Part shown: one piece after another, positions 10,401 through 19,543 of the stretch
Layout of the letters: every line of letters begins with the position of its first letter
Numbering within the stretch: the first letter of the stretch is position 1
Assembly: GCA_938084455.1 (NCBI GenBank)
Contig: CALKDX010000002.1
Span: forward strand, 1-57,161
DNA: 57,161 bases
Source of the DNA: Candidatus Poseidoniaceae archaeon
Lineage (GTDB): Archaea; Thermoplasmatota; Poseidoniia; Poseidoniales; Poseidoniaceae
Direction of reading: 5' to 3'
Made by a program: the position numbers and the translations under genes
The notes under the pieces: generated by a model
What the model was told of the DNA's origin: nothing
Seen by the model: the letters and a program-made list of their open reading frames with translations, nothing else
Databases searched by the model: none

Positions 10401-10518
10401 CGGCACGGGCGCTGCTTTCGTCAACATCAATGGTTTCTTGCAACTCGGCGATGTCAATGCTAGAGAGTAGACTTAGCATCAACATGGCAACGAGAATCAT
10501 AGGGGTTGTTTTCTTCAT
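7435..10518 (-). CDS. Secreted multi-domain surface protein (CARDB/Ig-like and FnIII-like domains), C-terminal transmembrane anchor
   Basis: 1027-aa ORF; N-terminal signal MKKTTPMILVAMLMLSLLSSIDIA; beta-rich repeats; C-terminal WTWGVIGGVVFAAFIVGAFILSRGGEDDENKDWDY. Confidence 0.85.
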   Translation of the reverse strand: MKKTTPMILVAMLMLSLLSSIDIAELQETIDVDESSARAGADAEVIAITSPKETVCTQAGCRNTLNAGEATNFEAYIQNSGDVDITEMSYTVTVYLDDGSGGQSMIAKDAAGNDLQWQNTDVICGSASLCDFTSLAASGVLGGGKYILMYGGNPIVWTPMPGDYIVQITADTPSDVDAGNDAQTIEVSVVNWYDIQVDLSWDSGEAAESGPGVKAWTLSVLANGSDTFNPREVVIRLKAGGDVTGLTSTVDGDILGTAFHDVTVGTATTVETFTNVSTEPPAITNATRNVLAYNTEWTYTGELTFDSNKSDSTYELTAQLLSYTQYSQWDSCIETDPTTNETLNHICEEEFTQDSYPETNEDEILGSASTYHDIRVARMTVAQGYNADGTGNPTSMMSDDAPTDLNVGVSYFHVEVEHRGSDPSTNYAWDATLTVTDEAGESQTVVTNSCETGIEPAYTYKQLGTALYDSDGDGNPDQPGELTGYACMMVTLDSGEHTFSVDLELVHKDALDARPSNNDRTMTVDVRNNNPLILSLDLMNEGDLFTNQEEPLQLSAQVFDVDEPSGMGLEYAWTYSGAALPGCERSTTAQTCTIPVLDTYVLDFPISFTVYDSNGGSTSEEMMLFIWNNGGASATTDSGLSVSYALKYKAPDAFSLNATDADLSNYENKELPGYSGTYSAVGAIDYAPSTTYSASDVLEQSMDVTLPKSLEATSLWYVTDSGLWTLIVAEATDVDATTEMFAYDIPADSPVLSAGALVLMGGSLAQADVPDASITGFSAAAAKGGAIVLNWDVEGTMLDSDSIDVTICEGEAGCADAFTTGLGVGTSTFSYSGSNTVHGAYYNVLVEICNDVGCSTPKGVGNVTADKSVDGGVSAMNFAVSEVGETWVIDWDATGETFDVASWDVCYQRGTFDAANMPTTCASTTTTDVVIDKPTAAGTYTYYFTAVPVDALGNSAASAALNSIDYQRDADTSNVDDGTNVTGDVTAGEVPTWTWGVIGGVVFAAFIVGAFILSRGGEDDENKDWDY

Positions 10519-10524
10519 TTCAAT

Positions 10525-10573
10525 ACCTCCGATGGTTCGGTACTCTTATCCACGGCATGTGTCGTATTTATAC
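10525..10573 (-). promoter_or_regulatory. Promoter/RBS of the 1027-aa surface protein gene (TATA-like AGTATAAATAC and Shine-Dalgarno GGAGGT)
   Basis: Minus strand reads CTATAGTATAAATACGAC (about 10562-10575) and GGAGGTATTGAAATG immediately before the start codon at 10518. Confidence 0.5.
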
Positions 10574-10703
10574 TATAGGAACAATGTTTGCGTAACAGCG
10601 TTTGTAAACGAGTGCAATTTGGAGCATTGTCGGAGTCAGAAACCGAAGTTAATCACGGCACAGCGGTCCATTCTGAGGTTTTTTTTACCGTTTCAATGCC
10701 TTT

Positions 10704-10719
10704 GAAAATAAAAATTATT
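10704..10719 (-). terminator. U-rich terminator candidate downstream of ABC permease
   Basis: Minus strand AATAATTTTTATTTTC just downstream of the stop at 10757; typical archaeal T-tract. Confidence 0.35.
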
Positions 10720-10756
10720 CGCCGCAGTCGATGAAAATCGAATTCAAAAAGCAACA

Positions 10757-13700
10757 TTATGATTCTCTGAGGGCCGCAGAAGGCGGTATCATCGAGGCTT
10801 TACGGATCGGATAAGCTGTCGCACAAATCACCAATGCCATCCCTCCTACGAGAACTGCCAAAATCGTCCCATAAGGCAATGTGAAGGCAGCACCTTGCCC
10901 CTCCCAGAACGTTTCATACAAGGCACGATGGAATCCAATCGCAATCAACGCACCGTTGATCATTCCAAACACAGCCACCCAAACGACTTCGATGGTGAAC
11001 GTGGCCATCACCATGCTTCGCCGATAACCGAGTGCACGCAGGATTCCGATTGTCTTTGTGCGTTCGGAGACCGAACGAACCGTCACAACCCCGATCCCAG
11101 CAATCCCTACAATCAGACCGAGCGCGAGGTAGGCTTCAAAGATGGCTAGCAAGGCAAGCACGAGCGATTGAATCACCATGACGTCCTTGGCAATAATTGA
11201 GATTTGAACTCCTTCGCTGTTCAGGGTGTTCTCAAGATCCTCTGCCAATTCAGCAGCTGCCGTTCGTGCATCTCCAGGTTTGCCCATTGGCGGCATGGAT
11301 TCATCCTCAACAAATTCCTCGCTGGATTGAGCCTCATCTTTGACGCTGACATACATTCGCGTCAATCGCCCATCGAATTGTTCCGAAGTCACATCATCTG
11401 AAATCCAGACGCCCGCAGAGAACAAATATGAGGATTGTTCCATGAACCCAGCAACCTTGACATCACGGGTGTTTCCGGGGTTTGAAATATCAATTAGTGA
11501 AATTGATTCCCCAATTGAAAAACTGAGCATCGATAGACCGCTACCATCTGCTACAGACTCGAGGCCAAATGAAGCGTCAACAAACACCAAATCATCCCTT
11601 GAACCAACCGTTATCCACGCTTCTCGCTGAGATTCACCAAGGCTTGGATCCCACTGGTACAATGGCAATCCCCCATGGGATGAAAAATTCTCATCAAAGC
11701 CCCTGAGAAGGTAGGGCATTCGATCGCCTTCGCCGTTTTCTAAAAACACTTGACTTCGTTCGATGCGAGCGACAGAATCAATGGACGATGCGACGGATGA
11801 GGTCAGATTCCATTCTGCGGGGTCATCAGGTAACTCGATTGGACGGGACATTGAACCTGTGAGGAGAAGTTCGTATTCACCCTCTGCGTCTTCAACGAAT
11901 GAACTGGAATAATTGTCAAATTGCTCGGCATACCCACCAAGGACCACCACCGAAAACACAGTGATTGAGAACATACCCATCACCACAGCCGTTCGAACCG
12001 GTGCTGCGAGTGGATGGGCGAGAGCAACTGGCAAGACAGGTCCAAATCGTTTTGTCAATCGCTTCGATTTTCCAAGCCGTCCAACAAGCAAGGGTGCTGC
12101 ACTTGTCAGCAAAAGTACACCAGCAAACACTTCCACAAGACCAAGCACGATGAACGACAATTCGTCAGGCGTCATCCCTTGGCGCACGGGATCGATGCCG
12201 TGCAGGCCAACGGTCCAAATCAACAAAGAAAGACCGAGCACACCCAATGTGTTTCTGCCTGCATGACGGTGAAGATTGGCCCATGCTTTGGAACGTGCCC
12301 GCAGGAAGGTTGGCACTTCCAGAGTCAGTGCTGGAACGAAGGCAATCAAAAAACAAACGCCAGACACAACCCAAGTGAAGTATGCAAAGGAACTTTCGAG
12401 ACCAACAACCGCCAAGACCGCAAGGCAAAGCGCCCCCGTTCCTGCAAAGAGCACCTGAATCAACACAAGAAGCCAAGACACCGACCCTGTAGAGGGTTCA
12501 CGACCACCCCTTAATGCCACCACAATATTGGTTCGTGCCGTCCACACAGCGGTGCACCAAAGGGTTAGCATTGCAAGTAAAAAGCCCCAAGCCCATCCAG
12601 CAAAAACGGAACCCAAGGTCCATTTGAAAACAAATTGACCAGATCCTACTGAACTGAACATTTGTTGGAACCCAATGCTGATGAACCATGCCAAACCAAG
12701 TCCAAGAATCGAACCAAGTGCAGCGGATACGCTACCTACAAGCCCCCCTTCCATCACGGCAAGTGCGCGTGCATCAGATTGTGATAATCCAATTGAACGG
12801 AGGGTGCCAAATTCACTTCTTCGTGCTTCTGCAAGCATCAGGACGATGGTGAGGACCAAAAGCACGCCTGCTGCGATTGTGAACGAACCAAACACAAGGA
12901 ACATTGCTGCAAGAACACCTGAAGATTCTGCAGCCATTGCCGCAGCCTCGATTTTTACCGCCTGTACATTGAGGTTGAGGTCTGAACCCGTCGCTTGTTC
13001 ATCAAACCAGGACTGAACCGTGATGGCAGTGCTGGAACTGTTTCCATCAAGAGATGTCAAAACAAGGAGATTTCGTTCATCTTCAGCGGCTGAGGCGAGG
13101 CGTTCTGCATCGGTCAAACTTACCAATCCTAGAACCACTCCGTCCAATTCAGAGAGGCCTTCTAACCCATCAACATCGGTGTAATATCCCGCGTTTGTCA
13201 ATCGATATGCCGTATCGTCACCAAAGGCGTAGGGAATCAATCCCTTCAGCCAAAAGTTCGCATCATCTTCTGGAAGATCCAGAACACTGAGCCGTTGACT
13301 GATCAGCATGGATGAATTTTCAACCTCGAAGGGTGCGTCTTGTCCGCCAAAGGCAAGCAGCAATTGAGGCATGGTTCCAAACCCACCCGCAGAAGAGAGA
13401 ACTGGCAATCTAATTGATTCGACAGTTTGGTCTTGTGCGTTCCAACGCAGCAGTCCCTCCTCAAAACTGCACCAGTGCTGAATGGGCGAAAAACCGCTCA
13501 CTGAGACGCTTCCATCGCAGCGTTGATGTTCAGGCACTGACGAGGTGCTTGGTACGAATGAAGGCCAGTTGTCTCCGTTGTAGACGCTGAACGTGCTGTT
13601 GAGATCAACCGTTTGGGATTCGTACCTTTCAATCGAAAGTAAGCCTTCAATTTCAAGGTAGAAACCATCGTCGATGAACAAATCAATGTTCAAAATTTTA

Positions 13701-15361
13701 GATGGAACATCCACGGCCAACAGTCGTTCTTGATGGGTGGAAAGATCGTGAGAAAAATGATGCAGGAGAAGCGCTTCATCATCAGCTTCAATTGCCCACC
13801 AGCCAGAGGAATCTGATACAAGGGTTCGCATTGAGGCGTCAGAGGAGTAGGATGCCCACTCCTCCGCATCGAGATCTTCTTCTGAGCCAATGACCAGGCC
13901 TCCTGCGTGAACTGCACCCCCCAATTGACCGTCAGATGAGAGTGTGAAATCATACAGTGCTCCCCCATCGGGGACCCTCCAAACCCATGCATCACCCAAT
14001 CCATCAATTTGGACACCGAAGCCGGAAGGACTCGAATGCCACAGCCCACGGGCTCCAACGACCAATTCATTCGGTTGGTTGTTTGCAAGCGTCAGCAATG
14101 ATTCATCTTCTAGGCTAAGATCAACCAAGGGTACTTGCAGGACTTCCATCATTGTATCAATGCCCAGAGAAGTTGTGTTTTCTCGCAAAGCCACCACATC
14201 CGTTCCTGCAAGACGCCCAAGGCCGGAAGTGGACGAAACACTGATGGTATCCGTTGAACCATCCACATCAAATTGTAAACCGATCGATTCAGCGGTCAGC
14301 GCATCATCAAGATGGAGTTCGAGCGCCTCAACAATCGATTCAATGCCTGCTGCGTGTTCATGGCTTGTTGCAACGGCATAGTGCAGGGTATTCACGCGGC
14401 CATCGAGTTGTTGCAAGCGTTGAGCGGTGTGAAGATCGGTAAACAAAGCAGGTGTCGAAGTCCCTGCTGCAGCGCCTTGACCAGTGTTTGCTACCACCTT
14501 CAAAACAGATGCATTGGCCGTTAGCCGTTGTCTTTGATTGTCATTTGTGACATACCAGCCCAACTCGATAGAATCACCCTCTGTGAGATTGAGTTCTGCC
14601 GCCAGCACAGCATTGACCACAACCATGAGTGGGCGTTCCGGGCCGTTTGTGGTTGCGATTTCAGCATAGCGAATCCCGTTTGAACCTCCGATACCAGGCC
14701 AGACTTCATTTTCGTCAATGAAGCCATCAAAGGCCAACCAAGTGATGCTGGGAAGGGATCGTTCCTGCCCCTCAACACTTACACCCGCAATGAGGCCTCT
14801 CTGTTGGCCGAGAAGTGTCTTGGAAAGTTGGAGGTCGGCCTGGGACTGATTCCAGATTGAAGAGCTCACATCCTCGCTTATCGTCACACGCTCCCCTGTT
14901 GAGAGATCAAATCCACCAATGGTGATGTCTGTTTCACCCCAAGCGCCCTCGACCTCGTATTGCACGGTCGCATCCAGTGAATCACCAACCACCAAGGAAG
15001 AGGTGATAATGGCAGAAGCAATGATGAGGCCGAGCATGAGCAAGGCTGCTTGGCGTTTGCGCCGCATTACAGTTTCACGAGCCAAACGCCAGACTACAAG
15101 CCGTTGAGGGATCAACAGTGGTTGGACAAAAACAAGAGAAATCACACCGAAGGAAATGGCTCCCACCAACCGAGTTGCCCCGTCAATCAACCACCAATCA
15201 AGAAGCAAAAAAGCGAGTATTGTGTCTGCAACTGGCACACCGATAAGGGCGAGCAAGCGTATGCTGGAGGTCGAATGAGCACGCCAAAGGCTCCACGCTG
15301 AAACCGTTGCCAAGAAGGCAACAATCATCACAACGAGAGCCAGTGGGAGGAGCAGATTCAT
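10757..15361 (-). CDS. ABC transporter permease, FtsX/MacB-like, with very large extracellular domain
   Basis: 1534-aa ORF; FtsX-like segments (EARRSEFGTLRSIGLSQSDARAL; VRSVSERTKTIGILRALGYRRSMVMATF) and multiple TM helices; directly coupled to an ATPase gene. Confidence 0.85.
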   Translation of the reverse strand: MNLLLPLALVVMIVAFLATVSAWSLWRAHSTSSIRLLALIGVPVADTILAFLLLDWWLIDGATRLVGAISFGVISLVFVQPLLIPQRLVVWRLARETVMRRKRQAALLMLGLIIASAIITSSLVVGDSLDATVQYEVEGAWGETDITIGGFDLSTGERVTISEDVSSSIWNQSQADLQLSKTLLGQQRGLIAGVSVEGQERSLPSITWLAFDGFIDENEVWPGIGGSNGIRYAEIATTNGPERPLMVVVNAVLAAELNLTEGDSIELGWYVTNDNQRQRLTANASVLKVVANTGQGAAAGTSTPALFTDLHTAQRLQQLDGRVNTLHYAVATSHEHAAGIESIVEALELHLDDALTAESIGLQFDVDGSTDTISVSSTSGLGRLAGTDVVALRENTTSLGIDTMMEVLQVPLVDLSLEDESLLTLANNQPNELVVGARGLWHSSPSGFGVQIDGLGDAWVWRVPDGGALYDFTLSSDGQLGGAVHAGGLVIGSEEDLDAEEWASYSSDASMRTLVSDSSGWWAIEADDEALLLHHFSHDLSTHQERLLAVDVPSKILNIDLFIDDGFYLEIEGLLSIERYESQTVDLNSTFSVYNGDNWPSFVPSTSSVPEHQRCDGSVSVSGFSPIQHWCSFEEGLLRWNAQDQTVESIRLPVLSSAGGFGTMPQLLLAFGGQDAPFEVENSSMLISQRLSVLDLPEDDANFWLKGLIPYAFGDDTAYRLTNAGYYTDVDGLEGLSELDGVVLGLVSLTDAERLASAAEDERNLLVLTSLDGNSSSTAITVQSWFDEQATGSDLNLNVQAVKIEAAAMAAESSGVLAAMFLVFGSFTIAAGVLLVLTIVLMLAEARRSEFGTLRSIGLSQSDARALAVMEGGLVGSVSAALGSILGLGLAWFISIGFQQMFSSVGSGQFVFKWTLGSVFAGWAWGFLLAMLTLWCTAVWTARTNIVVALRGGREPSTGSVSWLLVLIQVLFAGTGALCLAVLAVVGLESSFAYFTWVVSGVCFLIAFVPALTLEVPTFLRARSKAWANLHRHAGRNTLGVLGLSLLIWTVGLHGIDPVRQGMTPDELSFIVLGLVEVFAGVLLLTSAAPLLVGRLGKSKRLTKRFGPVLPVALAHPLAAPVRTAVVMGMFSITVFSVVVLGGYAEQFDNYSSSFVEDAEGEYELLLTGSMSRPIELPDDPAEWNLTSSVASSIDSVARIERSQVFLENGEGDRMPYLLRGFDENFSSHGGLPLYQWDPSLGESQREAWITVGSRDDLVFVDASFGLESVADGSGLSMLSFSIGESISLIDISNPGNTRDVKVAGFMEQSSYLFSAGVWISDDVTSEQFDGRLTRMYVSVKDEAQSSEEFVEDESMPPMGKPGDARTAAAELAEDLENTLNSEGVQISIIAKDVMVIQSLVLALLAIFEAYLALGLIVGIAGIGVVTVRSVSERTKTIGILRALGYRRSMVMATFTIEVVWVAVFGMINGALIAIGFHRALYETFWEGQGAAFTLPYGTILAVLVGGMALVICATAYPIRKASMIPPSAALRES

Positions 15362-16056
15362 TCCTCCTCAGCCTGCATTGGGTCACCGATGATCAACCCG
15401 TCTTCCATCTGGAGGACACGATCGCAGAGTTCGGCAATTCTAGCATCGTGAGTCACGATGAGAAATGTCGTTTGATGTTCCTCGTTGATTCGTTTTAGGA
15501 GCGCTAGGACTTCTTCGGAAGTTTTCGAATCAAGGTTCCCTGTAGGTTCATCACACAGGATAACCGCTGGGCGGTGAACCACTGCACGAGCAACAGCAAC
15601 CCGCTGTTGCTGGCCACCAGAGAGTTCTGCGGGCCGATGTTGGCTGCGTTCAGCCAAACCGACGTCCGTGAGGGCCTGCATGGCACGCGACCGAGCCTCG
15701 CTCGCAGCAACCCCAAGCAAAAGCAAGGGCAATTCCACATTCTCCACCGCCGAGAGGACAGGCAGGAGATTGAAATCTTGGAAAATAAATCCGAGGTAAT
15801 TGGAACGCATTGTCGTTCTTTCATTGTCACTGACACCAAACAGAGGTCTGCCATCTACGAACACATCACCTGCACTCGGGACATCAATCCCACTCAGCAC
15901 ATTGAGCAGGGTGGTTTTGCCGCATCCCGATGGCCCCATGATCGCCACCATTTCACCAACCTTCAGAGTGACATCGACGCCCCGAACCGCTTCAACGGTT
16001 GAGGTCCCGGAAGCATAGAGTTTCCATACACCAGTGGCTTGCATTGAGGTGCTCAT
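15358..16056 (-). CDS. ABC transporter ATP-binding protein (LolD/MacB family)
   Basis: Walker A GPSGCGKTT, signature LSGGQQQRVAVARA, Walker B VILCDEPTGNLD; 4-bp overlap with permease gene. Confidence 0.95.
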   Translation of the reverse strand: MSTSMQATGVWKLYASGTSTVEAVRGVDVTLKVGEMVAIMGPSGCGKTTLLNVLSGIDVPSAGDVFVDGRPLFGVSDNERTTMRSNYLGFIFQDFNLLPVLSAVENVELPLLLLGVAASEARSRAMQALTDVGLAERSQHRPAELSGGQQQRVAVARAVVHRPAVILCDEPTGNLDSKTSEEVLALLKRINEEHQTTFLIVTHDARIAELCDRVLQMEDGLIIGDPMQAEEE

Positions 16057-16108
16057 GCCTCTTGGACAACCGAGTGCGTTGATAAACTACCGCTTAGAAC
16101 CCACCAAC

Positions 16109-16360
16109 ATGGACGATGATGGCCAAGGATCTGTTCGTGTCATTGTCTTCGGACCTTTGATTGATGTGCTTGGCTCTCGTAGTCACAAGGTCCCAATTGG
16201 AAACAACACAAGCATCGAAGACATCCTCGTTTACTTAGAGATCGGAGATTGGATTGCAAAAGGGATTACGGTCGCATTGAACAACGAACGATGCCCTATG
16301 GACATTCATCCCTCAAACGGTGATGAAATTGCAGTGTTACCCCCTGTATCTGGTGGATGA
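16109..16360 (+). CDS. MoaD/ThiS-family sulfur-carrier protein
   Basis: Likely start ATG 16109 (ORF track begins 16034, overlapping the divergent ATPase gene); C-terminal PPVSGG di-glycine tail. Confidence 0.8.
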   Translation: MDDDGQGSVRVIVFGPLIDVLGSRSHKVPIGNNTSIEDILVYLEIGDWIAKGITVALNNERCPMDIHPSNGDEIAVLPPVSGG

Positions 16361-16432
16361 ACACCACCCCAAGTCCCACTGAAGCCGAAGCCTTGAACAG
16401 CACCGGCCTCCACCCCGACTCGAGGAAGCAGC

Positions 16433-16747
16433 ATGATAGGTGGCTTGGGTCCGTTGGAAATGTTCATTTTGGTCGGGATTTTCTTTGTCCTTTTTGGAGC
16501 AGAGCGCTTACCAAAAATGGCCAATGCATTGGGACGTTCCAAAGGTGAGTTTCAGAAAGGGCTTGCAGATACATCTCGTGCACTTGACCCATCAAAGGCC
16601 ATCGAAGACATGGAAGCTGGGGGACGAACTGCCGAACAACGCTTGTTCGAGCGAGCCAAGGCTGTTGGCATTGAACCCGCTGGGATGGAGATGGGGCAAC
16701 TGGAGAAGAAAGTCGAAGCCCTTGAGGCACTTTCCTCCGACGAATGA
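16433..16747 (+). CDS. tatA: Sec-independent protein translocase TatA-like protein
   Basis: MIGGLGPLEMFILVGIFFVLFGAERLPKMANALGRSKGEF: TatA N-terminal helix, FG hinge and amphipathic helix. Confidence 0.85.
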   Translation: MIGGLGPLEMFILVGIFFVLFGAERLPKMANALGRSKGEFQKGLADTSRALDPSKAIEDMEAGGRTAEQRLFERAKAVGIEPAGMEMGQLEKKVEALEALSSDE

Positions 16748-16749
16748 GT

Positions 16750-17244
16750 TCATCTGGCTCGCTTGATGTTCATCGGCGAACCGCAAATGTCACACTCGGC
16801 CACCGTTCCCTTTTTCGAACGATCAACATTTGCAGGCACCGGCGTTGTAGCCCTGCACCCTGTACACCGTAATTCCCAACGCCATACCTTTTTTGCACCA
16901 ACAGTACCAACAGACTGCGTGTTTAAATTCATTGACTGCATAACATTTTGGAGACGGTAATCGTCTGTGACAAGGGTTACATTAAGGGCAAGAGCGAGAG
17001 ACAGAACATCCAAATCGACGTCCGAAAGGCGCGGTAGGTCTCCACTTGCGGCTGCCGCTTCTCTGCCGCCTTCCAACCAACCGGGTGGGACATCGCGCCA
17101 TTGAATGGTGTCAAGGCTCTCGATCAAGAGGGAGCGTTGCGGGCTAACGCGTTCCAATTCTGCCTGTTGGCTGAAAGCGCATACGCCATCGGCCAATTGG
17201 TCAACAGGCCAATGAAGCAAAGCCGCCGTATCAAGCACCCGCAT
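16750..17244 (-). CDS. nob1: Nob1-like rRNA maturation endonuclease (PIN domain + zinc ribbon)
   Basis: PIN Asp motifs (MRVLDTAAL, LSDVDLDVLSLAL, TLVTDDYRLQNV) followed by CxxC...CxxC zinc ribbon. Confidence 0.8.
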   Translation of the reverse strand: MRVLDTAALLHWPVDQLADGVCAFSQQAELERVSPQRSLLIESLDTIQWRDVPPGWLEGGREAAAASGDLPRLSDVDLDVLSLALALNVTLVTDDYRLQNVMQSMNLNTQSVGTVGAKKVWRWELRCTGCRATTPVPANVDRSKKGTVAECDICGSPMNIKRAR

Positions 17245-17324
17245 GTAGTGTACGACCGAAGAACATACTCAATGAACTCACCGCTCGCCCACATCTTCAT
17301 ATCGAAGTGCATCGAGTCGGCAGC

Positions 17325-17933
17325 ATGACATGGAAGGAGGCAATTGTGGACGCCTTCGATGTCTTTGGCCCGGCAAGTTTGGCGATGGTTTCACTGACAG
17401 AGGCCATCATTCAACCAGTCCCCCCAGATGTGGTTTACATCCCTCTGCTGCTGAATGAAATGGGCAACCTGAATGTCGTCGTTTGGTTGTGGCTTGTCGT
17501 CACCCTTTCATCGGTCGCTGGATCATTCATTGGCTACCTAATTGGCCAACGTTGGGGGCGAACGCTCATCCAAAAATTTGGTTCAAGCGCCCACGTCGAG
17601 AAAATCGAGGCACTCACTCAACGCTACGGTACGTTTGGGATCTTTATCGCCGCATTTTCCCCAATTCCATACAAGGTGTTTGGCTGGATTGCGGGAATGG
17701 GTGAGATGGAAAAGCGCCCGTTCATTGCCGCCGGTTTGGCAGGGCGTGGCCTGCGATTTGGTCTTGAAGCAGTTTTGATTGGCATCTATGGCAGCCAAGC
17801 CTATGATGCCTTGATGTGGTTCTTGGACAATGAAATTCTCCTCGGAGTCCTTCTCATTGTCCTTGGATGTGTGGCCTTCATCAGCCTACGCTGGTGGAAC
17901 AACTTGAATGTTGAAAGCAAGCCACAAGCCTGA
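17325..17933 (+). CDS. DedA/VTT-domain membrane protein
   Basis: Hydrophobic with SNARE-assoc motif (GSFIGYLIGQRWGR, AAFSPIPYKVFGWIAGMGEM); ORF track start 17307, ATG at 17325 preferred. Confidence 0.75.
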   Translation: MTWKEAIVDAFDVFGPASLAMVSLTEAIIQPVPPDVVYIPLLLNEMGNLNVVVWLWLVVTLSSVAGSFIGYLIGQRWGRTLIQKFGSSAHVEKIEALTQRYGTFGIFIAAFSPIPYKVFGWIAGMGEMEKRPFIAAGLAGRGLRFGLEAVLIGIYGSQAYDALMWFLDNEILLGVLLIVLGCVAFISLRWWNNLNVESKPQA

Positions 17934-18011
17934 CTGCTGCTCCAAGAGGTGCAAAGCGGCGAACGCATGCGAGCGAATCATTATCAAGGGGTGGTCGGTG
18001 GCTTGGCTGTC

Positions 18012-18086
18012 GCTCGTGTGGTGTAGCTAGGTCCATCATAGTGGGTTTTCATCCCGCCGACCCGGGTTCGAATCCCGGCACGAGCA
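18012..18086 (+). tRNA. tRNA-Glu (anticodon TTC)
   Basis: GCTCGTG...CACGAGC acceptor, GTGGG-TTTTCAT-CCCGC anticodon arm (TTC), CCGGG-TTCGAAT-CCCGG T arm; discriminator A. Confidence 0.93.
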
Positions 18087-18158
18087 TTTTGACAAAAAAT
18101 AGGCTCTGAGTTGCCTCTTTGGAAATATTTTTCCGGTCGAATATCCATCGGCCACCAG

Positions 18159-19001
18159 TCAGGCAAGTGTGCCATTTTGATAATCCGTCACCGCTTGATG
18201 AATTTCTTCACGGGTGTTCATGACAAATGGACCGTATCGTGCGATTGGCTCCCCGAGTTCAGGTCCCGCTAGAATCAAAAATTCTGCATCGCCATCTCGT
18301 GCTTCAAACAGCACCTCGTCGCCATCCGTCATCAGTGCCAACTGTCCGTCTTGAACTGCACGACCGTCCAAGTGAACCGTCCCGCCAAAAACGTAAATCA
18401 TCCCGTTGAGTCCTGATTTGATGGATTGAACGTGAGATGAACCATGATCCATTTTCATGTGGAGATAGGTGATTGGGATAACCGTGTCAATCACGGCTTT
18501 GACGCCCATAGTTTCTCCCGCTATGACGTTCGCCCACACACTGCCATCTTCGGACCGTACACTTGGAATGTCTTTGGCTGGAATGTCTTGGTACCGGGGT
18601 GCCATCATTTTGTCCTTCGCTGGAAGATTTACCCATATCTGGAACCCATGAGTGGTCCCACCTGTTTTGTAGAATTCCTCCTGAGGCAATTCCGAATGAA
18701 TAATACCGCGCCCAGCCGTCATCCACTGAACGTCTCCGGGATTCAAATCGCCTTTGTTACCCGCACTGTCACGATGTTGCATCGCACCTTGAAGCATGTA
18801 GGTGACCGTTTCAAACCCGCGGTGAGGGTGATCTGGTGCACCGATTGCTGAATATGGATCCCAATGAACTGGACCCATCTCATCAAGAAGCAGGAAGGGG
18901 CTCATCAGCGAGCCCATTGCAGCCGGGCGGCGGACAGGGAAGCCCCCTCCTTCGAGAACGGTGTGAGTTGGAACTGTAGTTTTCAGTGTTCTTCGCTTCA
19001 T
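18159..19001 (-). CDS. Pirin family protein (cupin)
   Basis: GAPDHPHRGFETVTYMLQGAMQHRDSAGNKGDLNPGDVQWMTAGRGIIHSE pirin signature. Confidence 0.95.
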   Translation of the reverse strand: MKRRTLKTTVPTHTVLEGGGFPVRRPAAMGSLMSPFLLLDEMGPVHWDPYSAIGAPDHPHRGFETVTYMLQGAMQHRDSAGNKGDLNPGDVQWMTAGRGIIHSELPQEEFYKTGGTTHGFQIWVNLPAKDKMMAPRYQDIPAKDIPSVRSEDGSVWANVIAGETMGVKAVIDTVIPITYLHMKMDHGSSHVQSIKSGLNGMIYVFGGTVHLDGRAVQDGQLALMTDGDEVLFEARDGDAEFLILAGPELGEPIARYGPFVMNTREEIHQAVTDYQNGTLA

Positions 19002-19495
19002 GCAATCACTCCTTCAACAAGTGCTTCAATGGTTTTGAGGTTGATGGGCTTGCTTGAATTGACGATCGCCACTCGACCCAGAACATTCGCTCCAAGGTGA
19101 GAAAATTGAATGCGCATCGAGGTCATCAAGTTGTGCCCTCCCCCACCACTGTGGGTGGCTAAGGCGACGAACTTCCCGTTGAAGTGTTCACGGAAGTCCT
19201 CAGTGCTTGTTGAAAGCCATGCTATGAAATTGTTCAGGACAGGCGGCATCGAACCATTGTACTCTGGAGCGCAAACTATGAGCCCCTTTGCGGCTTTGAT
19301 CTCGTTAGATGCAGTTTTGAAGCCTGGCATTTCAATCCCCTTTTCTTCTTGCTCCGTGGTGTACATTGGAAGGTCTAAATCACAAAGATGAAGCGTGCTG
19401 AATGGAATGCTTTTCGAAGCAAGTTGTTGCTCAAACGCCTTGGCAAGTGCTACGTTCTTTCCTGATGAGGCCACGAGGATGGTCACGCTGTCCAT
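18998..19495 (-). CDS. NADPH-dependent FMN reductase family protein
   Basis: Flavodoxin-like fold: VASSGKNVALAKAF, LIVCAPEYNGSMPPVLNNFIAWLST; 4-bp overlap with pirin gene. Confidence 0.9.
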   Translation of the reverse strand: MDSVTILVASSGKNVALAKAFEQQLASKSIPFSTLHLCDLDLPMYTTEQEEKGIEMPGFKTASNEIKAAKGLIVCAPEYNGSMPPVLNNFIAWLSTSTEDFREHFNGKFVALATHSGGGGHNLMTSMRIQFSHLGANVLGRVAIVNSSKPINLKTIEALVEGVIA

Positions 19496-19543
19496 GTTGC
19501 AACGAGTGACTGGTCCTTCTTCAACACAGGGGTATCAAATGAA

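Noticed and set aside
9739-10470. 243-aa plus-strand ORF antisense to the 1027-aa surface protein
   Set aside because: No recognisable domain or RBS; fully antisense to a well-supported CDS.
12014-12514. 166-aa plus-strand ORF antisense to the ABC permease
   Set aside because: Gln/Lys/His-rich antisense frame with no domain; permease frame is continuous with TM helices.
16034-16108. N-terminal 25 residues of the 108-aa MoaD-like ORF
   Set aside because: Overlap the start of the divergent ABC ATPase gene; ATG at 16109 begins the beta-grasp domain.
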